Notes: a model not told the origin generated them from the sequence alone. Shown: positions 15,288 through 24,688, numbered from the stretch's first letter. The stretch: DNA of 48,067 bases from Thermoplasmata archaeon (GCA_023265395.1 JAHFTX010000011.1:1-48067), one strand, 5' to 3'. A program made the numbers and translations.

Positions 15288-18200
15288 CTAGAGGCGGCGC
15301 TTGCGGCGGCGCCGTGCTGTGGTAGAGTTGTACCACACCACCAGCGCTGCACCGACGATCAGTGCGATGATCGCCGCAGCGATGAGGATCTGCTGCGTGT
15401 TGTCGATCGCCACCGTCACGACGTCGCTGATGGTCTGGTTGCCGCGGTTGGTCTCGGCGAACTCGTTCTCGGGGTTGACCGAGGCCTTGACCGTGTGGTC
15501 ACCATCGCGGGTGGGGGTCCACTTGATCGTGACCTCGACCGTGGTGTTGGCCGCCAGGGTGTTGACGGTCTTCTCGCCGATGGTCTTGGCGCCGTCCTTG
15601 AACTCGACCTTGAAGGCGGGGGCGGGGTCCTTGCCCTGGTTCTTGATGACCACCTTGATCGTCACCTGCTGGTTCTGCTTGGGGTCCTTGGGCGACACCT
15701 TGAGCGAGAGGGGCGTCAGGTCGATCTCCTTGCGCTTCTCGAGGATGGTGATGTTCCAGTAGGCGGTGTCGCTGTTGCCGGCGGCGTCGGTGACCATCAG
15801 CATCGCCTCGTGCACACCCACCTGGGTGTAGACGTGGACGACCTCCTTGCCGCTCATCTCGGTCGAGTTGTCCCCAAAGTGCCAGCTGCAGGAGAGGTCC
15901 TCGGCGGGGCTGTTGTCACTGGAGGCGCTGCAGTTGAAGGTGACGTTCTCCCCGACCGTCTTCTGGGTCGGCGTGTTGCTGTTGAGCTTGGCGTCGGGGG
16001 CGGTGGTGTCGCGCACCGTGATGTTGTGCGTCGCGTTGCTGGAGTGACCGGCCTCGTCGAGGACGGTGACCTCCACGCTGTACTCGCCCGGTTGGTTCCA
16101 GCTGTGGTTGACCGTGGTGCCGAACTCGATGCGGTTGTCCCCGAAGTCCCAGCTGACGTTGGAGACACCGATGTTGTCGGTGCTCGTGCTGGTGAAGGTG
16201 AGGTTGGCCGCATCCTCGTCGACGCTGGTGGCTGCAGCGCCGGCGGCATCGGTGATCCCAAAGGACGCCACCGGTCCCTGGCCGTCGACGGTGACGTTGA
16301 GCATGGTGTCGTTCATCAGACCACCGTTGTCGCGGACGGTCAGGGTCACGACGACCTTGGTGCTCGCGCTGCCGTTGGCCAAGGTGAAGTTGTGGTGCAC
16401 CTGGGCGCCGTAGAGGGTCTCGATCCCGCCGATGTCCCAGGTGTAGTTGACGACCCCCTGGTCATCGGTGGAGGTCCGCCCATCGAAGGCGATCGCCGTG
16501 TCGGGCTGGACGACCTTGTCCGCTCCGGCGTTGGCCATCGGTCCTTCGTTGGGGAAGGCGGTGAAGCTGACGATCTCGGAGGTCCCGGAGGTGTTGGCCG
16601 GCACCGTGCCGTCGATGGTCACCGACGGGGCGGTGTCCAGCGCGCTGACGGGCGCTGCAGCCGAGAGGAGGTCGCGCACCTGCAGGCCCACCGGCAGCTC
16701 CAGCAGCGCGGAGCGCTGCAGCGCAGCCGTGTCATAGTCGATGCGGTAGGTGACCTCATGGGTGTCGCCATCGGCGGTGCCGTCGAGGAGGAAGGTCGCC
16801 CACCAGGAGGTGGTGATCGCACCTTCGTCGGTGTCGTTGCCGGTGGCACCCGAGACGTCGACGCCCAGGGAGCTGCCGACGACGTCGAAGCCCTGGGAGT
16901 CGAGTTCGAGCAGCCCAGCGGTGTGGGTGACCGACGGTCCACGGCCCATCAGCCATGCCTCATAGGCAGCGACCTCGGCCGCGTCGACCTCCTGGTCGGC
17001 GTCACCGAAGTCCCGGTCGATGGTCCACCGCGTCAGGGCCGCGTCGGCCTCGACGATGTCCTCGTAGCGCAGCGTGAGGTTGGCAAAGTCATGCCACGTC
17101 GCCGTGGTCTGCTGCGCCGTCGCTGGGGAGGGGTCGAGCACGAGGTCGCCCAGGTGGATCGCGCTGGTGGGCTGCAAGTGCACCACCTGGCCTTGCCAGG
17201 CGGGGGCGTCGACGGTCAGGATGAAGCTCCCGCTGTAGGTCCACAGGGTGAAGAAACCGCCGGTGTTGGCGCTGGTGGAGATGGTGTAACCGCCATGGAT
17301 GAGCGCCAGGTCCGTCAAGGTCACCGTGGCGCCGACGACCGACAGGCCGTCGGGGGTGCGCACGTAGCCGTCGACCAACAGGGTCGCCGCCGGGATCGGC
17401 AGCAGGTCGTAGCTGCGACCGGTGATGTCCATCGCACCGACCGTGATGTCGATGCTGGTGGAGAAGTGCCCACTGGCGCTGATGTCGATGGTCAGGTCGC
17501 CGCTGAGCGCTGGCAGGGAGAAGTCGCCCGAAGCGTCGGTCGTGGTCGTGCTCAGTTGCACGCCCGCCTGCGAGAGGGCAAGGAGCGCTCCAGCAAGGGG
17601 GGCGCCCGAGGCGGTGACGTTGCCGCCGATGGTGCGGTCGAGCGTCAGCGCGCTGAGCAGGTGTTCGAGCGGCAGGGTCTGCCCATCGGAGATGGTCGCG
17701 AAGCTGACCTCCGCGCGGTAGCCGGGGGCAGTGGCACTGACTCGGAAGAAGCCGGCGTAGATGGCGAGGTCGTAGGCCCCGCCGGCGACCGTGGCCGTGC
17801 CCAGCTGCTTGCCGGGGCGGTCCTGGTCCCAGAAGGTGACCTGCGCACCGACGATGCCGCTGAGGGTGCCGGCGTCACGGACGCGGCCGTCGACCGTCGC
17901 GGTCAGCGGCGGAGTCGCTTCGAGGGTCAGGTCGATGTCGAGGCTCGCCAAGGGCGCCACGTAGAGGTTGTCGCTGGCGCCAAAGAAGCCGGGTGCGTTG
18001 GCGCTCATGACGTAGTCGCCAAAGGGGACCTGCAGGCCGTAGTTGCCACTGACGTCGGTGGTGGTCCACCAGCTGCCGAAGGTGGTCGCTAGCGTGATGG
18101 TGACGCCCTCGATGGGTGCGCCATCGAGGTCGACGACGGTCCCGCTGACCATGCCCTCTTGCCGCTGGAGGGTGACGTTGACCTGCCGCGTGGCGTTGGG

Positions 18201-18851
18201 GCCAAGGTCGCCGCCCGAGGAGAGGACGTCGGAGAGGTAGCCGGGGGCGCTTACCCACAGCGAGCCGCCGACGCCACCGACGAGGCCGCCGATGGCATAG
18301 GAGCCGTTGACGCCGCTGACGGCGCTGCGCAGATCCTCCATCGCGGTGGTGGTGTTGCGTTCGTCGACGCCGATCGTCGCGCCCACCAGTGAGGTGTTGG
18401 TGGTGCCGTCGGTGACGGTGCCCCACAGGGTCGAGGGGAGCCGCACCAGGCCGATGTCGATGCCGGTGGTGGAGTTGGAGTCGGCGGGGAAGTCCCAGCT
18501 GACGTTGGTCTGGTAGTCGACGTGGGTGACGGTGAGGTTGTAGGTCCCGTCATCGACGACGTCGATGTTGAAGTGCCCGGCGGCGTCAGAGCTGACCGGC
18601 GGCAGCGTGGAGCTGTCACTGACGTTGGTCGCGACGACGACGGCGTTCTCGATGGGCACAAGGACCCCGGTCGCGAAGTCCCAGGCAGTCCCGTTGATCC
18701 ACACGGGACCGGACGCGCGGCCAGCGATGGCTGGGGAGTCGGCGATGGCCAGGGTCGCAGCGCTGCTCAGCAGCAGGGCCATGACCAAGCCAAGGGCGCT
18801 CAACCGCAGCCGCCAGGCTGCAGTGGGCAGATTCTCATTCTTGTGCTCCAT
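15288..18851 (-). CDS. Multi-domain cell-surface protein: carboxypeptidase-regulatory-like, PKD and CARDB domains
   Basis: A protein of 1187 residues. The signal peptide (to about 38) is LGLVMALLLSSAATLAIADS. Residues 45-540 hold repeated carboxypeptidase-regulatory-like beta domains (GTVTDGTTNTSLVGATIGV, GTVVDLDGAPIEGVTITLAT, then GYLSDV-type turns). A unique region at 555-760 has an EF-like acidic stretch DFGDADQEVDAAEV. Three PKD domains follow at about 770-1030 (NYTWDIGG, VSWDFGDN, CSWHFGDN), then a CARDB domain (LSLKVSPKDPKQNQQVTIKV), and a C-terminal membrane anchor ILIAAAIIALIVGAALVVWY with a basic tail. Many N-x-S/T sites suggest glycosylation. Such proteins are archaeal adhesins or S-layer-associated structures. 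The start has GGAGG 10 bases upstream and a TATA box at 18901. Confidence 0.88.
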   Translation of the reverse strand: MEHKNENLPTAAWRLRLSALGLVMALLLSSAATLAIADSPAIAGRASGPVWINGTAWDFATGVLVPIENAVVVATNVSDSSTLPPVSSDAAGHFNIDVVDDGTYNLTVTHVDYQTNVSWDFPADSNSTTGIDIGLVRLPSTLWGTVTDGTTNTSLVGATIGVDERNTTTAMEDLRSAVSGVNGSYAIGGLVGGVGGSLWVSAPGYLSDVLSSGGDLGPNATRQVNVTLQRQEGMVSGTVVDLDGAPIEGVTITLATTFGSWWTTTDVSGNYGLQVPFGDYVMSANAPGFFGASDNLYVAPLASLDIDLTLEATPPLTATVDGRVRDAGTLSGIVGAQVTFWDQDRPGKQLGTATVAGGAYDLAIYAGFFRVSATAPGYRAEVSFATISDGQTLPLEHLLSALTLDRTIGGNVTASGAPLAGALLALSQAGVQLSTTTTDASGDFSLPALSGDLTIDISASGHFSTSIDITVGAMDITGRSYDLLPIPAATLLVDGYVRTPDGLSVVGATVTLTDLALIHGGYTISTSANTGGFFTLWTYSGSFILTVDAPAWQGQVVHLQPTSAIHLGDLVLDPSPATAQQTTATWHDFANLTLRYEDIVEADAALTRWTIDRDFGDADQEVDAAEVAAYEAWLMGRGPSVTHTAGLLELDSQGFDVVGSSLGVDVSGATGNDTDEGAITTSWWATFLLDGTADGDTHEVTYRIDYDTAALQRSALLELPVGLQVRDLLSAAAPVSALDTAPSVTIDGTVPANTSGTSEIVSFTAFPNEGPMANAGADKVVQPDTAIAFDGRTSTDDQGVVNYTWDIGGIETLYGAQVHHNFTLANGSASTKVVVTLTVRDNGGLMNDTMLNVTVDGQGPVASFGITDAAGAAATSVDEDAANLTFTSTSTDNIGVSNVSWDFGDNRIEFGTTVNHSWNQPGEYSVEVTVLDEAGHSSNATHNITVRDTTAPDAKLNSNTPTQKTVGENVTFNCSASSDNSPAEDLSCSWHFGDNSTEMSGKEVVHVYTQVGVHEAMLMVTDAAGNSDTAYWNITILEKRKEIDLTPLSLKVSPKDPKQNQQVTIKVVIKNQGKDPAPAFKVEFKDGAKTIGEKTVNTLAANTTVEVTIKWTPTRDGDHTVKASVNPENEFAETNRGNQTISDVVTVAIDNTQQILIAAAIIALIVGAALVVWYNSTTARRRRKRRL

Positions 18852-18900
18852 GGATTTGTGCCTCCGATATGGGGCGAACAGGCGCGGACACCCGACTTGC

Positions 18901-18909
18901 TCTATTTAA
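18901..18909 (-). promoter_or_regulatory. TATA box of the PKD/CARDB surface protein operon
   Basis: The minus strand reads GGTTAAATAG. Transcription would begin near 18880, with a leader of about 30 bases containing GGAGG before ATG 18851. Confidence 0.6.
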
Positions 18910-19078
18910 CCGTTCCTGGGGCACCGAAGGAGCCGTCGTCGCGCCGCACTGATTCACACTACTGAAGACACTGAAGTGACGGTACTGAGGACCCGGAAGC
19001 GCCCGAGGATCGCATCGGTGCGGCGCGCGACGATCCCGACCCGACGGGGGCCGCCGCACATCCCTGGGGGCAACGTTG

Positions 19079-21865
19079 ATGGACGAACGCGCCCAGCGGG
19101 AAGGTGGTGGCGGCATGGCGGCGCAGGTGCGGCAGGTGCAACACCCTGCGGCGACAGGGCTGATCCTGTGCGCACTGGTGCTGGCGCTCCTGCTCCCGCA
19201 GGACGTCGCCTCCGCTCCTGCTGCAGCGGCGCGCAGTGGCGACGACCTGACCCTGACCGAGGTCATCCACACGACCCTTGACCGGCTCGACGGCGACGAC
19301 ATGGTCGCCAACGTCACCGTCGCGCAGGAGTTCTACACCCGCTACTACGCCTCCGACAACAACAGCAAGGCGGTCGACTGGCTGGTGGCGACCCTCTCGG
19401 AGCTCGGGTACGAGGTCAGACGGGACCCCTTCCTTGGATGGGGCCTGCCACTGGAGAACGTCCTGGCGATCAAGAACGGCACCGACCCCGACGCGTCGCA
19501 GTACATCGTCGGCGCCCACCTCGACAGCATCGTCCACGCTCGCTACCTTGGGGACCCCCACAACAGCTTCGAGCACCCCAACACCTACGCTCCCGGTGCC
19601 GACGACGATGGCAGCGGGGTGGCCGTGCTGCTGGCGATGGCAGCAGCGCTCAAGGATGTCCAGACCCGCCATACGCTCATCTTCGCCTTCTGGAACGCCG
19701 AGGAGATCGGCCACGGGCTGGGTTCCATCGCCTACGCCGACGCCGCGGCCGCCCGAGGGGATCCGATCGCGCTCTACCTCAACATCGACAACGTCGGGGA
19801 CAACCCCTACTACCTCAAGAGCGACGTCGTCTACTTCGCGGGCAAGGTCGGCCCCGTCCAAGAGCTCCAGGCGCTGGCGCAGCAGTACAACCCCCAGCAC
19901 CTGCTGCTCTCCTTCGAGGACCCCAACGACCCCAAGTTCTGGAGCGATGGGGAGAACTTCCTCGATGCCGGGTTCGAGACCTTCGCCATCATCGAGTCGA
20001 TGAGTCTGATCGACGAGTCGCCCTATTACAAGCCGCGCAAGTCCTTCCATACCGTCAACGACCTGGCGCAATGGCTCAACCCGACCCTGCTCGAGATGGT
20101 GGCCAAGACCGTCGCGGTCTTTCTGCTGGCGAAGACGCAACCCGTCCCACCGCAGTTGGTCGCGACGATCGAGACGCCACCGACGGCGATGGTCGACGAG
20201 GGCTTGACGGTGCAGGGGAGCGTGCGCAACGATGGGACCGGACCGGCCACCTTCGTCTGGGAGCTGTGGCTCGACGACACCTCGATCGGTGCCGGCAACG
20301 GTACGCTGCAGCCCGACGAGGTGCTCCCGATCAGCGTCGTCACCACTCCCATGATCGCCGGCGATCACACCCTTCGCCTCCAGGTGACGACCCCGCTGCT
20401 GCAGCTGGTCAGCGACGACGACGTCGCCTGGGCCACCCTGGTGGTCACCACCCGGCCGGCGGTGCAGCTGGAGGTCCCGGCGACCCTGCCGCTGGTCCCG
20501 CTGGTGGGTGGTGTCTCGACGACCCTGGCACTGGTGCGCAACGTCGGCGGCAGCGCGACGGCGTGCACGCTGACCCTGCGCGTGGGGGACGCGGGTGGGC
20601 AGCTGCTGGCCGCCACCCCAGGACCGCTCTCCCTCGACGCCGGGGGCGTCTCGGTCGTGCCACTGAGCTTCGTGACCACCGTCCCGGGCGAGCGGCCGTT
20701 GCACTTTGCGCTCGAGGGGTGCACCCCGACCGTCGATGCGCTGCGCAGCAACCTCAGCGCCGACCGGATCGTGCTGGTCAACGCCGCACCGCTCGTGGTG
20801 GTCAACACGACCACACCCCAGCCGCTGACCGTCGGCAGTCCCATCGAGTTCGTCGCGCTGAGCGCCGACACCGACGTCCTGGGGCTGCTCTGGTCCTTTG
20901 GGGATGGCACGGGCGCGCTCTTCGGCCCCGAGCGGACGCGCAGCCACGCCTACGAGCGCCCGGGCACCTACACCGTCTCGGTCATCGCCATCGACACCTT
21001 GGGCGTCAGCGGCGCGGCGGCGACGACCCAGGTGCAGCTTGCCGACCAACCTCCGGTGGTTGCGCCCTTGCAGATGCCCGAGGGCTTGGCGATCGGAGCG
21101 CCGATCGATATCGTGGCTGGTGCCACCGACCTCGAGGACCCGGGGGCGCTGACCTATCGTTGGTCCATGGGTGATGGCACCATCGCCGAAGGCCCGGTCG
21201 TCCACCACTTCTACAATCAGCCGCGCCCCTACCAGATCACCCTCGAGGTCACCGACCCTGCAGGCCATCTGGTGGTGGTCAGCGCCCAGCTGCGCGTCTA
21301 CGACCCGACCCCGCAAGTGAGCCTGTCGCTGGTGGGGATCGGACCCCCCCAAGGGAGCGGCCCGCAGGCACGGGCGCTGGTGCGGCTGCACATCGACGTG
21401 ACCGGTGGCGAGACTGCCATCACCCGCAGCGTCGACTGGGGGGACGGCAGCGCACCGCAGGCGGCCGCCGATGGGACTCCGACCCACCGTTTCGTCGTGG
21501 GGGTGCGCTATCACGTAGTGGTCACCGTCTCCGACCAGGACGGCCATCGCTCGGCCGCCACGCTGAGCGTCGACGTCCCATCGCCCGCATCGGGCGATCC
21601 GCGCTGTGGCAGCTGCACGGGTGCAGTCGGTCCTCCGGGCCTGTTGGTGGGCGCAGGGATCGTCGCGTCGCTCCTGTGCAGCGGGATCCTCCTTGCGGCA
21701 GCCGAGCGCCGCGTCGGCACAGCCTCGACGACCGCGGCGCGGGCGCCGCGGGTCCTCCCCTGGAGGGCGGCAGCCCACCACCGCAACCTCGAGGCGGAGT
21801 TCTTCACGCCTCGGAGGGAGCAGTCACCGCAGGTCGGCGCTGCGCAGAGCCCTGACGAAGAATGA
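19079..21865 (+). CDS. Exported M28-family zinc peptidase with CARDB-like and PKD domains
   Basis: A protein of 928 residues. The signal peptide LILCALVLALLLPQDVASA ends near residue 50. The M28 catalytic domain (60-350) retains every metal and catalytic residue, numbered from ATG 19079: H147 in GAHLDS, D175 in PGADDDGSG, E208 and E209 in NAEEIG, D237 in NIDNVGDN and H324 in SFHTVND. Two CARDB-like beta domains follow (360-570), then PKD domains (FGDGTGALFGP, WSMGDGTIAEGP, VDWGDGSAPQ), and a C-terminal hydrophobic anchor LLVGAGIVASLLCSGILLAA with a basic cytoplasmic tail. It is expected to be an aminopeptidase displayed on the cell surface. It is transcribed divergently from the PKD/CARDB surface gene. 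ATG 19115 is an alternative start that still keeps the signal peptide. Confidence 0.88.
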   Translation: MDERAQREGGGGMAAQVRQVQHPAATGLILCALVLALLLPQDVASAPAAAARSGDDLTLTEVIHTTLDRLDGDDMVANVTVAQEFYTRYYASDNNSKAVDWLVATLSELGYEVRRDPFLGWGLPLENVLAIKNGTDPDASQYIVGAHLDSIVHARYLGDPHNSFEHPNTYAPGADDDGSGVAVLLAMAAALKDVQTRHTLIFAFWNAEEIGHGLGSIAYADAAAARGDPIALYLNIDNVGDNPYYLKSDVVYFAGKVGPVQELQALAQQYNPQHLLLSFEDPNDPKFWSDGENFLDAGFETFAIIESMSLIDESPYYKPRKSFHTVNDLAQWLNPTLLEMVAKTVAVFLLAKTQPVPPQLVATIETPPTAMVDEGLTVQGSVRNDGTGPATFVWELWLDDTSIGAGNGTLQPDEVLPISVVTTPMIAGDHTLRLQVTTPLLQLVSDDDVAWATLVVTTRPAVQLEVPATLPLVPLVGGVSTTLALVRNVGGSATACTLTLRVGDAGGQLLAATPGPLSLDAGGVSVVPLSFVTTVPGERPLHFALEGCTPTVDALRSNLSADRIVLVNAAPLVVVNTTTPQPLTVGSPIEFVALSADTDVLGLLWSFGDGTGALFGPERTRSHAYERPGTYTVSVIAIDTLGVSGAAATTQVQLADQPPVVAPLQMPEGLAIGAPIDIVAGATDLEDPGALTYRWSMGDGTIAEGPVVHHFYNQPRPYQITLEVTDPAGHLVVVSAQLRVYDPTPQVSLSLVGIGPPQGSGPQARALVRLHIDVTGGETAITRSVDWGDGSAPQAAADGTPTHRFVVGVRYHVVVTVSDQDGHRSAATLSVDVPSPASGDPRCGSCTGAVGPPGLLVGAGIVASLLCSGILLAAAERRVGTASTTAARAPRVLPWRAAAHHRNLEAEFFTPRREQSPQVGAAQSPDEE

Positions 21866-21927
21866 GCACACAGGTGCGCCCGTCGGTCGTCCAAGGAAGC
21901 TGCCCTCAAGTCTGCTTGACCGTGTCC

Positions 21928-21935
21928 ATAAATAG
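21928..21935 (+). promoter_or_regulatory. TATA box of the helical-repeat protein gene
   Basis: ATAAATAG precedes ATG 21983 by about 50 bases, giving a leader of about 27 bases. Confidence 0.55.
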
Positions 21936-21982
21936 TCCGCCAGCGTGCCCAGCAGTGGGGCCGCGACGGTCCTGGGGTGGGT

Positions 21983-23350
21983 ATGACCATGGATGCCGAC
22001 TACTACACGACCTCGTTCCAGCCCGACGGCTGCCCCTTCACCACCCTGATCTTCAAGGTCGCACTGGTCGAGCACGGCGAGGAGCTCCTCGCACAGATCC
22101 GCTGCGCGATCGTCATGCCCCGGGATCAGAACATCGCCTTCGCGGGGTTGCTCGAGGCCGTCAACGCGCGGCGCCAGTTCTGCGGCCTGTGGGTGCCCGA
22201 CGCCGTCAGCGGCAAGGAGAGCGCTGCGGGGCTGTACGCCGAGATCACCTGCTACGCGCGCACCGGCGATGAGTCGCTGATCCTGCAGCTGGCCAAGGTC
22301 GCCGAGACGACCGCGATGGCACAGGGTGCCCGCGGGTTCGCGGACGACTTCATCACCCACTTCATCGTCGGCATCCGTGACGGAGCAGGGATCGCCAAGG
22401 CCGCCGAACACGCCTCCGACCGCAGCGGGGTCAAGGTCAAGCGCAAGAAGGTCAAGAAGGTCGCCAACGAGGAGGAGGCCCTCCCTGCCGAGCCAGCCGT
22501 GGCCGCTCCCGTGCCTGGCGCCTCGCCCGATTCGATCATGAGCGCCACGCAGCTCAAGGCATCGGTGCGAGCGACCTACGCCCGCATGGCGGAGCTCGAA
22601 CGCACCGGCGCCGAGATGGGCCGCTTGCGCAAGGAACTCGAGGCGGCGATGACCGCCTTCGAGCGGGAGAAGGACATGGTCAAGGCCTCCCGCCACGCCA
22701 CCATCGCCGCAGCGATGCTCGAGGAGTCGATCGGTGCACGGGAACGGCTGCAGGCCGCAGCCGACGCGCCGCCCAAGGCCCCGCCGGTGACCGTCCCAGC
22801 GATCGCCGCCGAACCGCAACTGCCTCCGAGCGTCGTGCTCGACCGCATCAAGGCCGTCTACGGGGCGATCAAGCGCAACGAGGATGGTGGCCGGCCGATG
22901 GTCGAGGCGCGCAAGGTCCTCGAGGCCGCCGTCCGCGCCTTCAACGACGAGAAGGACCTGCGCAAGGCCTACGCCCTGGCCGAGGCAGCGATGGAACTGA
23001 CCGCGCCGCAGCAGCCGTCGGTTCCACTGGCGCCACCGATGATCCCGACCTTCGTCAGCCCTCCAGAACCCATCGACGCCGAGGAGGTCGACCAGCTCCC
23101 GCCTCGCCCGGTGCTGAGCGTCGCTGGGGCTGCCGCGCCCGAGCCGGCTGCGCCCACATCGGAGGCGTCCCCACAGCAGCCGGCGCCTGCGGTCGCCGCC
23201 GTGCAGCTGCAACCGCTCCACCACCTTGCGGTCCCGACCCTGCGGGGACGAGAGGACTACATCCCCCTGGGCGAGCTGCTCGACCGCCTCTCGACCATCG
23301 GTGGCCGCCTGCGCAAGGACCACGGCGGTGCGGCCGCACCGGCGCACTAG
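21983..23350 (+). CDS. Hypothetical protein with two helical-hairpin repeats
   Basis: A soluble protein of 455 residues that I do not recognise. Residues 1-150 form an alpha/beta domain (CPFTTLIFKVALVEHGEELL, FCGLWVPDAV, LYAEITCYARTGDES). A Lys-rich stretch VKVKRKKVKKVANEEEA leads to two repeats of about 55 residues: ATYARMAELERTGAEM...LEAAMTAFEREKDMVKA and AVYGAIKRNEDGGRPM...LEAAVRAFNDEKDLRKAY. These align over their length and look like TPR-like or coiled helical hairpins. A Pro/Ala-rich linker and a short helix (LGELLDRLSTIGGRLRK) end the chain. GTG 21977 is possible instead of ATG 21983. There is no membrane segment. Its neighbours give no functional hint. Confidence 0.75.
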   Translation: MTMDADYYTTSFQPDGCPFTTLIFKVALVEHGEELLAQIRCAIVMPRDQNIAFAGLLEAVNARRQFCGLWVPDAVSGKESAAGLYAEITCYARTGDESLILQLAKVAETTAMAQGARGFADDFITHFIVGIRDGAGIAKAAEHASDRSGVKVKRKKVKKVANEEEALPAEPAVAAPVPGASPDSIMSATQLKASVRATYARMAELERTGAEMGRLRKELEAAMTAFEREKDMVKASRHATIAAAMLEESIGARERLQAAADAPPKAPPVTVPAIAAEPQLPPSVVLDRIKAVYGAIKRNEDGGRPMVEARKVLEAAVRAFNDEKDLRKAYALAEAAMELTAPQQPSVPLAPPMIPTFVSPPEPIDAEEVDQLPPRPVLSVAGAAAPEPAAPTSEASPQQPAPAVAAVQLQPLHHLAVPTLRGREDYIPLGELLDRLSTIGGRLRKDHGGAAAPAH

Positions 23351-23377
23351 GACCGCCGGCGGGTGCACGACGGTCGG

Positions 23378-24433
23378 CTAGCGGCGCTTGGGCGTGCGCG
23401 GGCGGCGCGCCGACGCATGAGCATCGATGCGCTTGAGTGCCCGCAGGATGGCGAAGGTCCCGCGTCCAAACTCCTCGCCAAGACGGGCGACGGCGGCGCT
23501 CTTGGTCAGCTGGTGCTCGCGGAGGGAACCGTACCGGTCGTGCAGGGCTGCCAATTGCGCAGCATCCCAGCGCTTGGAGCGGTTCCGTGCGACGCCGATG
23601 GTGGGAGGGTGCAGCGTGGCGAGCAATCCATCTGGGGTGACGCTGCGGAGCGCCGCCCCTCGCCGCTGGAAGGTCGGGACAGCGACCTCGAACCCCGTCG
23701 CCCGTCGCCCCAGGCCGATCGCGACCCGCGCGGTCGAGAAGCCGCCCAAGAAGAAGTCGCACACGAGGTCGTCGGGATCGGAGGCGTACTGGAGGATCTT
23801 GACCAGCAGCTCGGTGGGCAGCTCGTTCTTGTTCTTCTCGCGTCGGGGCTTGTACTCGCGCGGCAGCGACCAGACGTCCTCCCGGTCGAGGTAGTTGGCC
23901 GAGCCGCCGTGGTGGGCCTTCTCGTCACGACCGAAGCGGCTCTCGAGGTTGAAGGTCCGGCGGCCGCCGGGCTTGGCGTAGTAGAGGATGTGGTAGTGGG
24001 AGGAGACGAACTTGCGGCTGGTATAGACGCCGAAGCTGTACCTCCAGATCAGGTGGTTGACCTCGACCAGCGGGGTCGTGCGCAACGCATGGAGCACCTC
24101 GTAGAGGCGCGTGTAGCCCGAGACGATGAAGATCGAGCCGCCGGGGCGCAGGACGCGATGCGCCTCGGCGACCCAATCGCGGGTGAACGACTGGTACTGG
24201 CCCGGCTCGACGTCGACATAGCCGCCGACGACGAAGTCCTCGTTGCGGTTGTAGTGCTGGTGGAGCGTGTCACCGGCGATGCCGTAGGGCGGGTCGGTGA
24301 CGATCAGGTCGATGCTGTCGTCGGCGAGCAGGGCACGCGCGCCGGCGACACAATCGATGTTGAAGAAGCGGTTCCCTGCGACCTCGAGCGTGGGGATGCC
24401 CTCCAGGGTGCGGCGACCCCTCGTCCTCGTCAT
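23378..24433 (-). CDS. Orphan DNA methyltransferase (N6-adenine/N4-cytosine, beta class)
   Basis: A 351-residue S-adenosylmethionine-dependent methyltransferase. The catalytic motif DPPYG is at 47-51, and the cofactor motif follows later (DFFLGGFSTARVAIGLGRRA, 226-245), the order of the beta class. DPPY is most often found in adenine-N6 enzymes. The target-recognition region (55-210) includes a basic stretch REYKPRREKNKNE. The C-terminal 80 residues (AALHDRYGSLREHQLTKSAA) look like a helix-turn-helix appended for DNA contact. No restriction endonuclease or specificity subunit is adjacent, so it may mark DNA for replication, mismatch repair or regulation. The gene is divergent from the ParB-like gene. 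Confidence 0.85.
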   Translation of the reverse strand: MTRTRGRRTLEGIPTLEVAGNRFFNIDCVAGARALLADDSIDLIVTDPPYGIAGDTLHQHYNRNEDFVVGGYVDVEPGQYQSFTRDWVAEAHRVLRPGGSIFIVSGYTRLYEVLHALRTTPLVEVNHLIWRYSFGVYTSRKFVSSHYHILYYAKPGGRRTFNLESRFGRDEKAHHGGSANYLDREDVWSLPREYKPRREKNKNELPTELLVKILQYASDPDDLVCDFFLGGFSTARVAIGLGRRATGFEVAVPTFQRRGAALRSVTPDGLLATLHPPTIGVARNRSKRWDAAQLAALHDRYGSLREHQLTKSAAVARLGEEFGRGTFAILRALKRIDAHASARRPRTPKRR

Positions 24434-24658
24434 CGGCGAGCAGAGACCACCCTCACGCTCGAAAAGGCATCGGTCGGGAAGCGTCGTGCATCCTGGTCCA
24501 CCACTTCACTGCGATGGACCCCTTGGATGGGACGAGCCTGGGAGGGTCTGCGCAGGACCACGCGATCAGCACGGGGCATCGCTGCACGTCGCGGTGGGGT
24601 CTCCGCTCACCGCGCTTCGCTCGAGACTCCTTGAGTTGTGGAGCTCCGCGGCGATTCA
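24434..24658. other. Divergent intergenic region between the methyltransferase and ParB-like genes
   Basis: The 314 bases between the two genes contain no convincing reading frame. The right end holds a stem-loop with a T run and the TATA box of the ParB-like gene, given separately. A weak pyrimidine-rich CTTTTCGAG on the minus strand near 24465 may serve the methyltransferase. Confidence 0.4.
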
Positions 24659-24659
24659 C

Positions 24660-24684
24660 AAAGGGCGGCGACCCCGCCTTTTTT
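24660..24684 (+). terminator. Hairpin followed by six T, overlapping the parB TATA box
   Basis: AAAGG-(G)-CGG pairs with CCGCCTTT across a CGACC loop, with one bulged G, and TTTTTT follows. This has the form of an intrinsic terminator, but its T run continues directly into TATAGG, the core promoter of the ParB-like gene. No gene reads into it from the left on this strand, so its role as a terminator is doubtful. Confidence 0.35.
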
Positions 24685-24688
24685 ATAG
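24681..24688 (+). promoter_or_regulatory. TATA box of the ParB-like gene
   Basis: TTTTATAG, about 65 bases before ATG 24748. The predicted leader of about 40 bases carries a strong GGAGG site. Confidence 0.55.

Noticed and set aside
15030-18092. Long plus-strand open frame of about 1020 codons opposite the PKD/CARDB gene
   Set aside because: It is the mirror of a real gene in high-G+C DNA: Asp/Gly/Val-rich, with no domain, ribosome site or promoter, while the minus strand encodes clear PKD and CARDB domains.
18959-21781. Minus-strand open frame of about 940 codons opposite the M28 peptidase
   Set aside because: Its composition is antisense-like (Arg, Gly, His, Asp), with no motif; the plus strand has all M28 active-site residues.
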